Of a stretch of DNA of 64,000 nt, positions 20,236-30,166 are shown in pieces. The DNA is taken from contig JAHLKI010000001.1 of NCBI GenBank assembly GCA_025602905.1, positions 1,612,001-1,676,000 on the forward strand, written 5' to 3'. Position numbers and translations under genes: made by a program. The notes beneath the pieces are model-generated. The model saw only the letters and a list, made by a program, of their open reading frames with translations, ran no database searches and was not told the origin of the DNA. Each line of letters begins with the position of its first letter. Positions within the stretch are counted from its first letter, which is position 1. The stretch is from Phlyctochytrium arcticum (Eukaryota > Chytridiomycota > Chytridiomycetes > Chytridiales > Chytridiaceae).

Positions 20236-22295
20236 TTAGAAGCACGCGTCGAGTTGACGACGGTAGATATGAGAGCAACGAGGACGTTGGCCTCCAACAC
20301 GCTTGAAGCGGGCGTACTGGGGGTCGTGGTCCGAGGTTCGGGCAGCGAATGGGCCCCAGGTGTTGATGTGGACGGGAACGTAGGTGGTCAAGTCGGCGAG
20401 GAGAGCCTTGGAGACGACAAAGTGGTCAAGTTCCTGAGACTGACCGTCAAAGTTGTAAGAGTAACGTTCCTCGGCGGGAAGGGTCTCTTCAGCGAGGTCG
20501 AAAAGGATTGGGTTAGACTTGTCGCTGACAGTTCCGAGCAAGGTCTGGATGGCGGTGGTCCAGGCAAAGTCGTTCAGGTCACCGAGAATGGCAACCTTGG
20601 CGGTGGGGTCAATCTTGAGAATGTCTTCGGCCAGCTTGCGGTTCAATTCAGCTTGAGCAATTCGCTTCTCGCCAGCACCTTGAATTGGGGGTTGGACGGC
20701 ACCGTAAGTGGAGGAACTTCCACCTTTGGAGCTAAAGTGGTTGCCGACGACAAAGACACGTTCACCGGCAATCTCGAAAGAAGCAACCAAAGGCTTGCGG
20801 GAAGCGTCCCAGGCACTGCTAGAGGGTTCGATACGTCCAGGGTTGAGAGACAAGGCGGGCTTGCCGTTCTTGTCCTTGATGACTTTGACAGCGTCGTTGG
20901 GACCACCAGCCGTACCCTCGCTAAGTTTGACACCAGCAGCCTCGTTGTAGAAGATGACGCTACGGATGTTACCACCGGGCTGACCTCCATCCTTCTTGTC
21001 CTCAGGGTCGATCCAGGTAGCCTTGTAAGTTGGGCCACCAGCGGCACGGACGGTTTCAACGATGCGCTTAACGACCAGATCAGAGGCGACAACACCGGAA
21101 GCTGATGCACCGTCGTTGTCCTGAATCTCGTTGGCAACAAAGATGGCAGGGGAGCCGAGGTACTTTACAATTTGCTCGGCAATGGCCTTGTACTTTGAGT
21201 CAGGAGCATCACCGCCCAAGTTCTCCATGTTGTAGGAAGCAACAGAGAACTCTGCAGCAGGGGTGGCGGGGGCGGCGGGCATAACATTGGTGTTTTCCTT
21301 TACAAGAGAGACGGCTGCGGTGGGGATGATCTTGTACTGTCCCTTCTCGTACGTGACGACTCCGGTGATGTCCGAAACCTCATCGCCAATAGCCAGAGAG
21401 ACGGGGTGCTTGCCTGATGCGGGGGCACCGATCAGGACACGCTCAGGGTTATTGTCGTTACCCTTGGCGGACTGGCTCATGGTGATTCCTCCAGCAGCGT
21501 TGCGACCGGTAGCTCCCTCACCGAGATCAGGAAGGGCCCAGAACATGCCTTGGTAGGGCTGCCCAGTAACAACTGGCTTCTTGACGGTGACGAGCATGCC
21601 TTCAAGGGATTCGTAAAAGTCGAGACCTTTGGTCTTGGGAGAAAAGTCTTTGTAAGTCTTGAAGAAGGCTTGATCGGTTGGCGTTTGCTTGTCACCGGCG
21701 GGGCCGTCCAAGAATGGCCAGAAGACGGTGTCTTTGGGAGCTTCTCGTCCACCCTTGCCGAGGAGAGTGGGAGCGACAGTACCCTTTCCAACGACTGAAA
21801 TAAATTCCTGGTTAGCAATGCGGTATTAAAGTAGCTATAGAATGACGATGCATACCTTTGATGGCAGTGACCATGTCGAGCTCAGTCAAGAAGAGCTCGG
21901 TTGGGTATTCATTGTTGGCGAATTCCTTGACGCGGGCATCAACCTCAACTTCGTCGCCGACAGCCAGTTTGGCAGCGATAGGGCTCATGGCCTGTGGACG
22001 ATGAAAGCATGGTAATGAGTATGGTCATTCAAGCAAAGTAGAAGCATTCTTAAGGTTAGCATACCGAGTTTGCGGTAGGAACGTAAACGTAGACACCGTC
22101 AGATGTGTTGTCGTTTCCGTCGCCCTTGGGGTCTTGAATCCAGAAGTTGCTACCCTTCTTCATTGTAACGACACCACGGACTTGCTTGACAGTCTTGCCA
22201 TCCATGCCAAAGTGGGCGGGGCCTTGGATCTCTGAGATGGTCTCAGCGAGAGCGATTCCCGGCAGGATCAGGGTGAGGAGGTTGCCCAGACGCAT
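20236..22295 (-). CDS. Secreted endonuclease/exonuclease/phosphatase-fold nuclease (extracellular DNase-like)
   Basis: Three exons (22295-22065, 21991-21856, 21794-20236) encode 641 aa. A clear signal peptide, MRLGNLLTLILPGIALAE, starts the protein. Residues about 20-125 look like an OB-type nucleic-acid-binding module (ISEIQGPAHFG...VRGVVTM...FWIQDP). The C-terminal half carries the EEP catalytic motifs in order: SVASYNMENLGG, FVANEIQDNDGA (metal-binding Glu), VVGNHFSSKGG, ILGDLNDFAW and TSDHDP. This architecture matches bacterial and fungal secreted nucleases of the ExeM/NucH type. Inferred role: degradation of extracellular DNA for nutrition or self-protection. The C-terminal 25 residues after ARFKRVGG are basic and have no family counterpart that I recognise. 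Confidence 0.88.
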
Positions 22296-23683
22296 GGTGG
22301 AGATGGATCTGACGGCGAACGACGGGAAAGTATGAGGTTTGCAGGAGCGCTAACGTTCAGCAAGCTGAGTGGGGGTGTGGTCTGTTGCGGGGTTTTATAT
22401 ATGGCTTTGGCGAGCTGTCAGCGCGACAATCTTGTTCGCCCGCTGCTTGGTCCCCGCACGGTGTAAATCGGCCAAGGTCGCGTGTTGCCGCCGAATTTTA
22501 CATCGGGGAAGACTTTGTTGAGCAACAACAGCGTCCAAGACTTCCAAGCTTCCAAGACACCTTGTCCACGTGCCCTGCTGCGACGTCGCTCCTGGGGACG
22601 TCGTCCCGTCGTGCCGTCGTGGGGTCGTGCGCGGGGGGCCATGGTTGAGCGGTAGTTCATCAGGAAAGTGTGCATCGGTGTGCATTTTCCTGGCTGCCCT
22701 CGGGCCCAACAACGTCAATGTCGAACCAGACTTCGGTGCACACCGCGTCGATGCCATTTGGCAGTGTTGATTCGGGATGCTGATCGCAGGAGCATCTGAC
22801 TCCTGCGATGTATGATAGCATTTCCAAGCATTCCTTTGCTTGTGAGCGTTGGTTAGAGTTATGTGTGGTTGTTAATTTGGTCAAGATTAAAGTAATTCAG
22901 GTTAACCGTATCCCACAAGCACCGTGGAGCCCGGTATTTTTACCAACACCCCCGCACAGGACGGTTCGTATCATGCCTGTATATGCAGGTATCACAACAT
23001 GAATCAGGATCGAACAAATGAGCGGTGGGTGTGCATCTGAGGAGTATCTTTTTTCGAATCTGCTGCTTTGGGAAGTTCCAGCGGAAGTGCTCACTGGATC
23101 TGTCGCGCACCTGCCTAACATTAAAAATCGTTGCATGTATCATATTCTGGCAACAGAGTCTGAAACCCGGACAGTACTCGAGTACAGGCGGCAAACCAAT
23201 CTATTGTTCCTGTTCGCCAAGCTTCAAAAATGTGCGAAATTCAACTAATTAGTGGCAAGGAGGATCGGATGAATAGCGCATCCCAGACGACAAAGGTGGA
23301 CAAAGGTTTAAAGGTTTGAAGGATTTCGAAAGTTCGAAATGCAGATCACATCAAGCGCGCTTTGAGCTTGATCGCCCGGAACGACCCGTATCAAAGAGGT
23401 CGAAAATGCGCGTTCGATCTCTCAAGCTGGCTGGCCATTGAGAATTTGAGATGGCTTTCATGATTCAATTCATGGCCAAAATTTATCGCGCTCGCGCATC
23501 ACAGTATACTCCGCGAATCTAACATGTTGGAAAATGATACAAATATAGTAAAGAAGCAAGCTAGAAAAAAAGTACTTGATTCTGCACTGTCTATCTAAGA
23601 ATTAGGCAGAGTCAGGTCATGTCATGTAAACTTGATGCTCTATAATGAGGTGAAAAGTAACGTAACGTCATGATGTGGTTGAA
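22296..23683. other. Intergenic region, nuclease promoter and gene-poor DNA
   Basis: 1.39 kb. It contains the nuclease TATA element and a GTCGT/CGTCG-rich patch (about 22590-22635). One small frame at 23018-23248 (+, 76 codons, ATG start) has reasonable amino-acid composition but no recognisable relative, so it is not called. The right end (from about 23500) is A/T-rich, 3' of the pseudouridine synthase gene. Confidence 0.4.
22393..22401 (-). promoter_or_regulatory. TATA box of the secreted nuclease gene
   Basis: TATATAAAA on the minus strand, about 100 bp upstream of the nuclease ATG. Confidence 0.6.
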
Positions 23684-26600
23684 TTAAAGAATGAGGCAAG
23701 AGCGTCCCTGGTGGGTTGGACTAGGAGGAGTGGTTTCCGATTGCTCCGTGCTTGCAGCAGGAACCGAGTCTTGCATGGCGCGGACGACGGCTTCCTCAAC
23801 GGTAACGGTAGATGATGCGGTAGACTCCTTGTATGCTCCAGGTAACTTGGGTGAGATCGGGCTGTTCGAAACTTGCGTCTGAGATGCCGCTGTTTCTTCC
23901 GTGTTGGCGTCCGGTGATACTGTAACTGGGGCCGTGGTGATGGGAGGAAGCACGTTTTGCTCCTGTTGCAATTCCGCGGGTTTGTCGTCAGACTTGGCTG
24001 CAGTTGCCGACTCTTGGATGGTTATCTCTCTGGCGACAAACTCCTCCTTGGGGAAGTCCGCAGAAACAGACTCCTCAACAACAGGCTCTTCGGGAGTAAG
24101 GCCAGGAGTTGATTCCGTGGCGACGGGCTCCTCCTTCGGGGACTCCGCAGAAGCAGCTACCGGAATAAGTAGTTCTTCAGCGGTAAGCTCCAGGACTAAT
24201 TCCTTGGCGACAGACTCCTCCTTCAGAGGCTCCGCGGTAGTAGACTTGTCAGCAACAGGCTCTTCGATGGTAGGCTCAGGGATTGATTCCTTGGCGACGA
24301 CAGGCTCCTCCTTAACAGGTTCCGCAGGAGTCGTCTTCTCAGCAATAGGCTCTTCGATGGTAGGCTCAGGGATTGATTCTTTGGCGACGACAGACTCCTC
24401 CTTAAGAGGCTCCGCAGGAGTAGATTCCTCAACAACAGGCCCAGGAGCCAATTCCTTGGCGACAGACTCCTCCTTCATGGGCTCGTCAGAAGCAGACCCC
24501 TGAACAACAGATTCTTCGGCGGTAAGCTTGAGGGTTGACTCTTCCTTCAGGGGCTCCGCAAGAGCAGACTCTTCGAGAATAGGCTCTGCGGCGGTAAACT
24601 CAGGGGTCAATTCCTTGACGACGGACTCCTCCTTCAGAGGTTCTACAGATGTAGACTCCTCAACAACAGGCTCTTTGGTGGTAAGCTCGGGGATCGACTC
24701 CGCAACAGAGGGCTCCTCCACGACGGTTTCCTGTACCAAGTGCTGCCTTTCAGTAGGTTCCTGCGCAAGCGGCTCTCCGAGAGCAATCTCGATAGAACGC
24801 TCAGCAACTGGTGCCACCAATGAATGTTCTTCAGAAATAGGCTCCTCGGCTGACTTCTCGACAGGAGGCAACTCGTCGCGAGCGGGAATGTCAACAGAGG
24901 GTTCTGTGACAACGGGATCGGTAGTAGTTTCTTCCAGAGCTGAAAGAACAGATGTCTCCTTTTCAGTGATGTTTCCCTGGGCAGGGGCGTTCTCGTGAGA
25001 TGGTAGTTCAGAAACATGCTCTTCGACAGTAGAAGGTACCGCGTGCTCTACTGGAGTCTCGAGCGAGGCTGGAGCATCAACGGTCTCGGGAGCAGTTGCT
25101 GGAACAGTGGATTCTTCGTCAGGCTTGGTCTCAGTGACCACATGCTCAGAGTGGTCACTCTCGGACAGGGGCAGGTTCGTGGCTTCAACTGGGGCAGCAT
25201 CATTTGTTTCGCTTGTTGTCATGGCAGGTGTCATATCAGCCTCTGCATTCACAGTCACATCAGGAAATTTAAGGTCCACGGGCTCCTCGACATCAGCTGC
25301 AACCGAGGTAGTACGGTCGGCAGAAGATGAAACTTCCTCGCTCGTTGTGTTGGTCAACTCGACGGGCGTCTCGCGGGTTTCAGTAATTTCGTTGTTATCG
25401 ACGTCAGTGTTTTGCTGATCAGCGTTTTCAGAAGTGATTTCATCGTTTATGTCTCTGGATGGTGCTTCTACGACCGGTGCAACCTGACTGGCAACGTCTG
25501 TTGTTTGCTCATCAACTTTTTCAGGAATAACCTCATCGTTCACGTCAGCAGAGTGTGCTTGCACAGCCGGTGCGACCTCACTAGCAACATCAGCTTCCTG
25601 CTCGGGCTGATCGTTTCTCTCGCTCTCAACGGGGACTTCCGCGCTGCGCTCTTGCACATCCTGAGGGATAATCTCACTGTCGACAGCAACATTCTGTTCT
25701 TCAGCTTTCGCAGGGGTCTCGTGGAGGTCAGAGCTTGCCTGTGCTACCTCCGTGGGTACTTCCTCATTCTTGACGTCATCCATCGTGGGACCTTCATCAT
25801 TCTTGACCTCGGCGATCGTGGGAACTTCCTCATTCGTGACTTCGTCAATTATGGGGACTTCATCATTTTTGACTTCGTCAATCGGAGAAGTGGTAGAAGG
25901 AGGAGCGAGTTCAGTCTCCACCAAATGTGTGACATCAGCAACTTGTTCTTGGGTTTCTGCAGGGTGCGCAGGGTGCTCAGGAGCTGCCTGTGCTACCTCA
26001 GTGGGAACTTCATCGATCTTGACTTCGTCAACCGGAGAAGTGGCTACAGGGGTAGCGAGCTCCGCTTCCACCAAAGGTGTAGCGGGCTCATCTTTCTCGT
26101 CAACAATTGCATCGTGATCCGCCACTGCAGCGGCATCGGCGTCATGAGCTGGAACCGCCTCGACGATATCGACGGGAGCTTGGGCTTCCTGAAGCTCCTC
26201 AATCACAGCGGGTTCTGCAGCACGAGATACCTCTCCATCCAACACGAGCTCAGAAGTGGTCTCCTTTTCATCGTCAACATTTTCACTTGGGATTGATTTT
26301 GCAGCAACCTCATTTTCTTTGGCCTCATCTTCGGGAGTCGCCTCAACTTCAACTACAGCTGTTGTGGGATCAACATCCTTGTTGACTTCAGTAGCTTGTT
26401 CGTCTGGCACGACATCGACAATGTCAGCAGAGACCGATTTTGTCTGCTCGACCGGCTCCTGCTCTTCCTTAATCTCGTCGATCTGAGCCACTTGGGGCAC
26501 CTCATTCTCAGCGATGGCGAGTTTCTCAACGGGAGCAGCATCAGTTTGGTCGGCCGCGGAACCAGCCTCAACAGATGGTTCAATCTCACGGGCCTCACTC

Positions 26601-29600
26601 GCGATATCTACAAGCTTCTCATCGACTTGGGAGACAGGTGTATCCTTGGGAATGTCGGCGTTTTCTTCAGTGTCGTTGTGGACCGACCGGATTGTCTCAA
26701 CTGGAGCCTCATCACTAACTGGTGCGGGCGCATCGGCGATGTGAGCAGTCTCGGCGGGGTGGTTGTCACTCTTGCTGGCGACCGGAAGCGACTCTGCAAC
26801 GTCCACGCTAGCGTCGTTGTAAATTGCTGCAGAGGTCTCTGGCTCAGCGGCAGTCACTGTAGCGGTATCATCTGCAATGCTGACACCATCGTTCTCAATT
26901 GCTGCAGACGTCTCCGGTTCAGTGGCAGTCACTGTAGGAGCGACATCATCTGCAATGTGGGCAACATCGTTCTGGATTGCTGCAGAGGTCTCCGGTTCAG
27001 TGGCAGTCACCGTATCATCTGCAGTGTTGGTAGCAGATGCTTGTTGCTGTTCAATATCACTAATGGCCGAGGGTGCAGCGGTCGTAGATGTCGCATCCAC
27101 TGGCGCCAGAAGGTTGTCAGACTCCGTCACTTCCGTTACTTCTGGAACAAGGGTGGCATTCGTGGCAGGTACATCTTCGCCAGAGCGTTCGTCCTCCTTC
27201 TCTGCAACTAACGCTTCCTTCTCGTCCAAAACAGGTACAGAGTCTTTTTGCTTGTCATCGGACCCGTCACGGCTGGATAGAGGAAGGGCTTCAGTTTCGG
27301 TGTCGAGAATCTTGCGTTCACTGTCACTGGTAACGGCATCTGCAATACTCTCAGGTTGAGCGGACTGAATGGGGGTAATCTCATCGATCACGGGATTGAC
27401 AAGGAATGCCTCCTTCTCGATGTTTACAGCTGGTACATCCTCTGTAAGCTTTGTGGCTTCGCCAGATGCAATCTCGGGGACATCGCTCTCCAGCGACAGA
27501 GAGCGATCAGTGCTTGGCTCAACTTTATCCTCTGCAATTTCCTCGCTGGTCTCCAAAGGACGATCAACAGATGGCGCGTCTGTGGCGGAAATATCTTCGG
27601 TCGCCAATTCGAGCTGCCTAGCAGCTGGCTCAGCATCTTCTGTGACTGGCTCGGCCTTCTCGGCGAGGTTGGTGATAGGTGAGTTTCCGACAGGGGTATT
27701 TGCAGGTGTGGAAGGAACTTCGAAACACTTCACTGGACGTCTCGCCCTCAAGTCCCACTTAGCTGGCTGATCGGAAAGTTGTTCCAGTTCATTGGGACCT
27801 TCAATGGACTCCACAGCAAGCTCATTGATGGCTTGGGCAACAGCTTGTGGGACGTTGATTTCTTCGCTTTGCGTCTTGACGGTTTCAGAATTGGCAGTCA
27901 CAGACTCGGATACGTCGTTGAGCTCCAAACTGTCATTTTCAGAAGGACGGCTTCCGAATGCAGGTTCCGCTGGCATAGCGATGTCAGCAGTGGCTACATC
28001 AACCTCTCTGGAGAATGGCGCACCTTCGATAGCTTCGTAAGGAACCTCATCCTTTACTTGCGATGCGGCACTTTCAACAATTTCCGTAATTGCCTGGTCG
28101 CTTTCATCGCTTGTGCCAGTCAATTCCACTTCTTCCGGTACATCAGACATGTGGACCTTTTTAATGGGAACATTCGTCGCTGAGCGTTCAGAGAGACCAC
28201 GCTTGGAAGGAATGAGAGTATCTTCAAACACTTGCTCCGAGGACCTCTTGGCTGGCCGAACGTAATCATCCGCATCGTCTCCGTTTGTCAGATCATCGTG
28301 GTGGACCGCCACTTCATCGACACTTTGAGTTGTCGTTTCAATACCTGACTCGGGTACAGCTTCCTCGGCCAGAATCTCCGTCCATTTACGTTGGTATTCG
28401 TATGACAGCTGCAAGTGATCATCTACAACGGCTTGGCTCAGAACCGCGGAATCTTCTTTGTCTGGGCTCCCTTCGGTGACTGTATCCGCAGAAGCCGCTG
28501 CTTCCGAGGAGATTGGCTCAGTGACCACCTGAGCTTCGGAAGGTGTCTCAGTTGCAATCGAGGACTGGGGCTCGCTCTGTGTACTGTCGGGGACTACTTG
28601 TTCGTCCTTTTCAGGTGTTTCAGCAAGCGAGCGCGATTCGTCCGAGCCTGCACGCGTTGTGGCTTCCCACTTGGCCTGGTATTCGTAGGACAATTTGAGA
28701 TGCTCGTCAACAACATCTTGCATTTGCGTATATTTTGGGCGAGCGAGAACATGTTCTGGCAAAGGAGCGAGGTCCACCAGTGGCATTCTTCGAGGAATTT
28801 CGGGATAGTCCCCAGGCGTATCCCTGATCAGACTGCCAAAAGGCTCAGCGGCTTCAAACTTGAGAGTTTTCACTTTAGTGACTGGCATTTCAAGCTTCCA
28901 AGAATGTAACATGGTTCTGAAGGCATCCTCCGATTTTGGGTGCTCATAGGCTGGGTCACCAATGATGGGATGCCCAATAGCCGCGAGATGGACGCGCAAC
29001 TGATGCCTTCTCCCAGTCACAGGGGTCAGAGCGACATGAGAAACAGGGGATTCCAAGAAATAGCCACGCGCGAGGACTTGCACTTCAGTCTGAGATGGCT
29101 TTCCCGTACCGTTTTGAGCAATCACAGACCTCTTCTCGTCCTGCGGGTCATCGACCAGGTCCTTATCGATAATGAATGAATCTTCTTGAACGTGGCCCCG
29201 GACAAGGGCAGTGTAAGTCTTTTTTATTTCTTTTCGCATAAAGCTTTTGCCGACATTACTAGCGGCCTGCTTGGAGAGCCCCCAGCAGTGAATACCAGAC
29301 GTAACATAGTCCAATTGGTGTAAGAGGTATAACTTTGAATGCTCGGTAAAGTGCGCATACAAAAGAGATTCTGCCGTGGGGGAGGTGCTGGTATCACCGT
29401 CCACGCGCAGATCCCATGGTTTGTTTGTAATGAGAAAGTCCTTTGGATCGTAGTAAAGGACTTCTATTTCGAAGTTGCGACGGTAGCGTGGATCATAACC
29501 AGAGACCTGGATAGGAGGGACAGGTCCTGCAGCAATGCTACTGCTGTCAAACACCGCTACCACCTCGACGTCGGTGGTGGCGCCGTTCGTAACCGAATCA

Positions 29601-29794
29601 GCATGACCGCTCTCAACAGCAAGGGCAACTATGTCCTTCTCGTCAGAATCTGCAACGTTGTCTGGGCTGTCTTCAGTGGTTTCCTGCGGGGTATTCTCAT
29701 TGTCTTTCAATACTTCAAAAATGGGTTTTGCGGAAGATTCGATCTTAGAATCGACGGGTGCCTGGACGGCCGGTTCCAACTGGTCAGTGACCAT
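23684..29794 (-). CDS. RluA/RPUSD1-type pseudouridine synthase with giant acidic repetitive tail and C-terminal CaaX box
   Basis: Uninterrupted frame, 2,036 aa from the ATG at 29794 (the codon before it is GTG). Residues about 114-325 are an RluA-family domain: DFLITNKPWDLRVDGD, the catalytic HQLDYVTSGIHCWGLSKQAA (Asp near residue 162), KTYTALVRGH, TGRRHQLRVHLAAIGHPIIG and FRTMLHSWKLEMP. The wording is closest to metazoan RPUSD1. Such enzymes convert uridine to pseudouridine in RNA. About 1,700 residues of Glu/Val/Ala/Pro/Thr/Ser-rich sequence follow, with several repeat families and no introns. The protein ends RSCLIL, where CLIL fits a CaaX box with Leu at X, favouring geranylgeranylation. 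Inferred: an enzyme tethered to a membrane through a long disordered stalk. A large neutral expansion is the alternative. Confidence 0.88.
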   Translation of the reverse strand: MVTDQLEPAVQAPVDSKIESSAKPIFEVLKDNENTPQETTEDSPDNVADSDEKDIVALAVESGHADSVTNGATTDVEVVAVFDSSSIAAGPVPPIQVSGYDPRYRRNFEIEVLYYDPKDFLITNKPWDLRVDGDTSTSPTAESLLYAHFTEHSKLYLLHQLDYVTSGIHCWGLSKQAASNVGKSFMRKEIKKTYTALVRGHVQEDSFIIDKDLVDDPQDEKRSVIAQNGTGKPSQTEVQVLARGYFLESPVSHVALTPVTGRRHQLRVHLAAIGHPIIGDPAYEHPKSEDAFRTMLHSWKLEMPVTKVKTLKFEAAEPFGSLIRDTPGDYPEIPRRMPLVDLAPLPEHVLARPKYTQMQDVVDEHLKLSYEYQAKWEATTRAGSDESRSLAETPEKDEQVVPDSTQSEPQSSIATETPSEAQVVTEPISSEAAASADTVTEGSPDKEDSAVLSQAVVDDHLQLSYEYQRKWTEILAEEAVPESGIETTTQSVDEVAVHHDDLTNGDDADDYVRPAKRSSEQVFEDTLIPSKRGLSERSATNVPIKKVHMSDVPEEVELTGTSDESDQAITEIVESAASQVKDEVPYEAIEGAPFSREVDVATADIAMPAEPAFGSRPSENDSLELNDVSESVTANSETVKTQSEEINVPQAVAQAINELAVESIEGPNELEQLSDQPAKWDLRARRPVKCFEVPSTPANTPVGNSPITNLAEKAEPVTEDAEPAARQLELATEDISATDAPSVDRPLETSEEIAEDKVEPSTDRSLSLESDVPEIASGEATKLTEDVPAVNIEKEAFLVNPVIDEITPIQSAQPESIADAVTSDSERKILDTETEALPLSSRDGSDDKQKDSVPVLDEKEALVAEKEDERSGEDVPATNATLVPEVTEVTESDNLLAPVDATSTTAAPSAISDIEQQQASATNTADDTVTATEPETSAAIQNDVAHIADDVAPTVTATEPETSAAIENDGVSIADDTATVTAAEPETSAAIYNDASVDVAESLPVASKSDNHPAETAHIADAPAPVSDEAPVETIRSVHNDTEENADIPKDTPVSQVDEKLVDIASEAREIEPSVEAGSAADQTDAAPVEKLAIAENEVPQVAQIDEIKEEQEPVEQTKSVSADIVDVVPDEQATEVNKDVDPTTAVVEVEATPEDEAKENEVAAKSIPSENVDDEKETTSELVLDGEVSRAAEPAVIEELQEAQAPVDIVEAVPAHDADAAAVADHDAIVDEKDEPATPLVEAELATPVATSPVDEVKIDEVPTEVAQAAPEHPAHPAETQEQVADVTHLVETELAPPSTTSPIDEVKNDEVPIIDEVTNEEVPTIAEVKNDEGPTMDDVKNEEVPTEVAQASSDLHETPAKAEEQNVAVDSEIIPQDVQERSAEVPVESERNDQPEQEADVASEVAPAVQAHSADVNDEVIPEKVDEQTTDVASQVAPVVEAPSRDINDEITSENADQQNTDVDNNEITETRETPVELTNTTSEEVSSSADRTTSVAADVEEPVDLKFPDVTVNAEADMTPAMTTSETNDAAPVEATNLPLSESDHSEHVVTETKPDEESTVPATAPETVDAPASLETPVEHAVPSTVEEHVSELPSHENAPAQGNITEKETSVLSALEETTTDPVVTEPSVDIPARDELPPVEKSAEEPISEEHSLVAPVAERSIEIALGEPLAQEPTERQHLVQETVVEEPSVAESIPELTTKEPVVEESTSVEPLKEESVVKELTPEFTAAEPILEESALAEPLKEESTLKLTAEESVVQGSASDEPMKEESVAKELAPGPVVEESTPAEPLKEESVVAKESIPEPTIEEPIAEKTTPAEPVKEEPVVAKESIPEPTIEEPVADKSTTAEPLKEESVAKELVLELTAEELLIPVAASAESPKEEPVATESTPGLTPEEPVVEESVSADFPKEEFVAREITIQESATAAKSDDKPAELQQEQNVLPPITTAPVTVSPDANTEETAASQTQVSNSPISPKLPGAYKESTASSTVTVEEAVVRAMQDSVPAASTEQSETTPPSPTHQGRSCLIL
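23900..25000 (-). repeat. Imperfect tandem repeats of about 25-33 aa in the pseudouridine synthase tail
   Basis: The C-terminal tail repeats the pattern xAEPLKEESV(A/V)KE...EPxxEE(P/S) about nine times with small changes; two copies share VAKESIPEPTIEEP exactly. At the DNA level these are 75-100-bp imperfect tandem repeats, suggesting expansion by unequal exchange or slippage. A second family (TATEPETSAAI...ND) occurs three times near 26800-27030. A third (DEVKNDEVP) occurs four to six times near 25760-26040. Confidence 0.85.
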
Positions 29795-30166
29795 CACTAC
29801 TTCAAATAAGATTAAGTTAAAACGATGTTAAGCTATTGGTTGCGCATTTGCTTCACCTTCTCAGTCTGTAATGGTAAAATGTGCAGTCAATGTGGAATTT
29901 CCCAAGACTGGTGCACACCAAATTTGCCATAGGCTCCGTCGGAGCGGTCAAAAGCAAGCCGCATCAGTTTTCACGTGTCCGTTTCAACTCGGCGAACTCG
30001 GCAAACCATGTACAAAATGAACGAGAAATATATGATGAACGTTTGATGTATGTAGATTTTTATATGATACTAGAAAATATCTTTCCGATGTGGGAAATTC
30101 TCGAATGTATTATTTCGTGAGCAATTGCAAGGTGAAGCACTAACCTCTGTTTTACTTTTTTTTAAT
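29795..30166. other. Spacer between the pseudouridine synthase start and the Mpe1 3' end
   Basis: 372 bp, A/T-rich; promoter of the pseudouridine synthase gene and 3' UTR of the Mpe1-like gene. No gene seen. Confidence 0.4.

Noticed and set aside
20215..21105. 296-codon plus-strand frame
   Set aside because: Antisense to the catalytic half of the secreted nuclease, whose motifs are unmistakable; the opposite frame is open because of codon bias.
25412..26296. 294-codon plus-strand frame opposite the pseudouridine synthase tail
   Set aside because: The repetitive, biased codons of the tail leave the opposite frames open by chance; no family resemblance and the repeats are coherent only on the minus strand.
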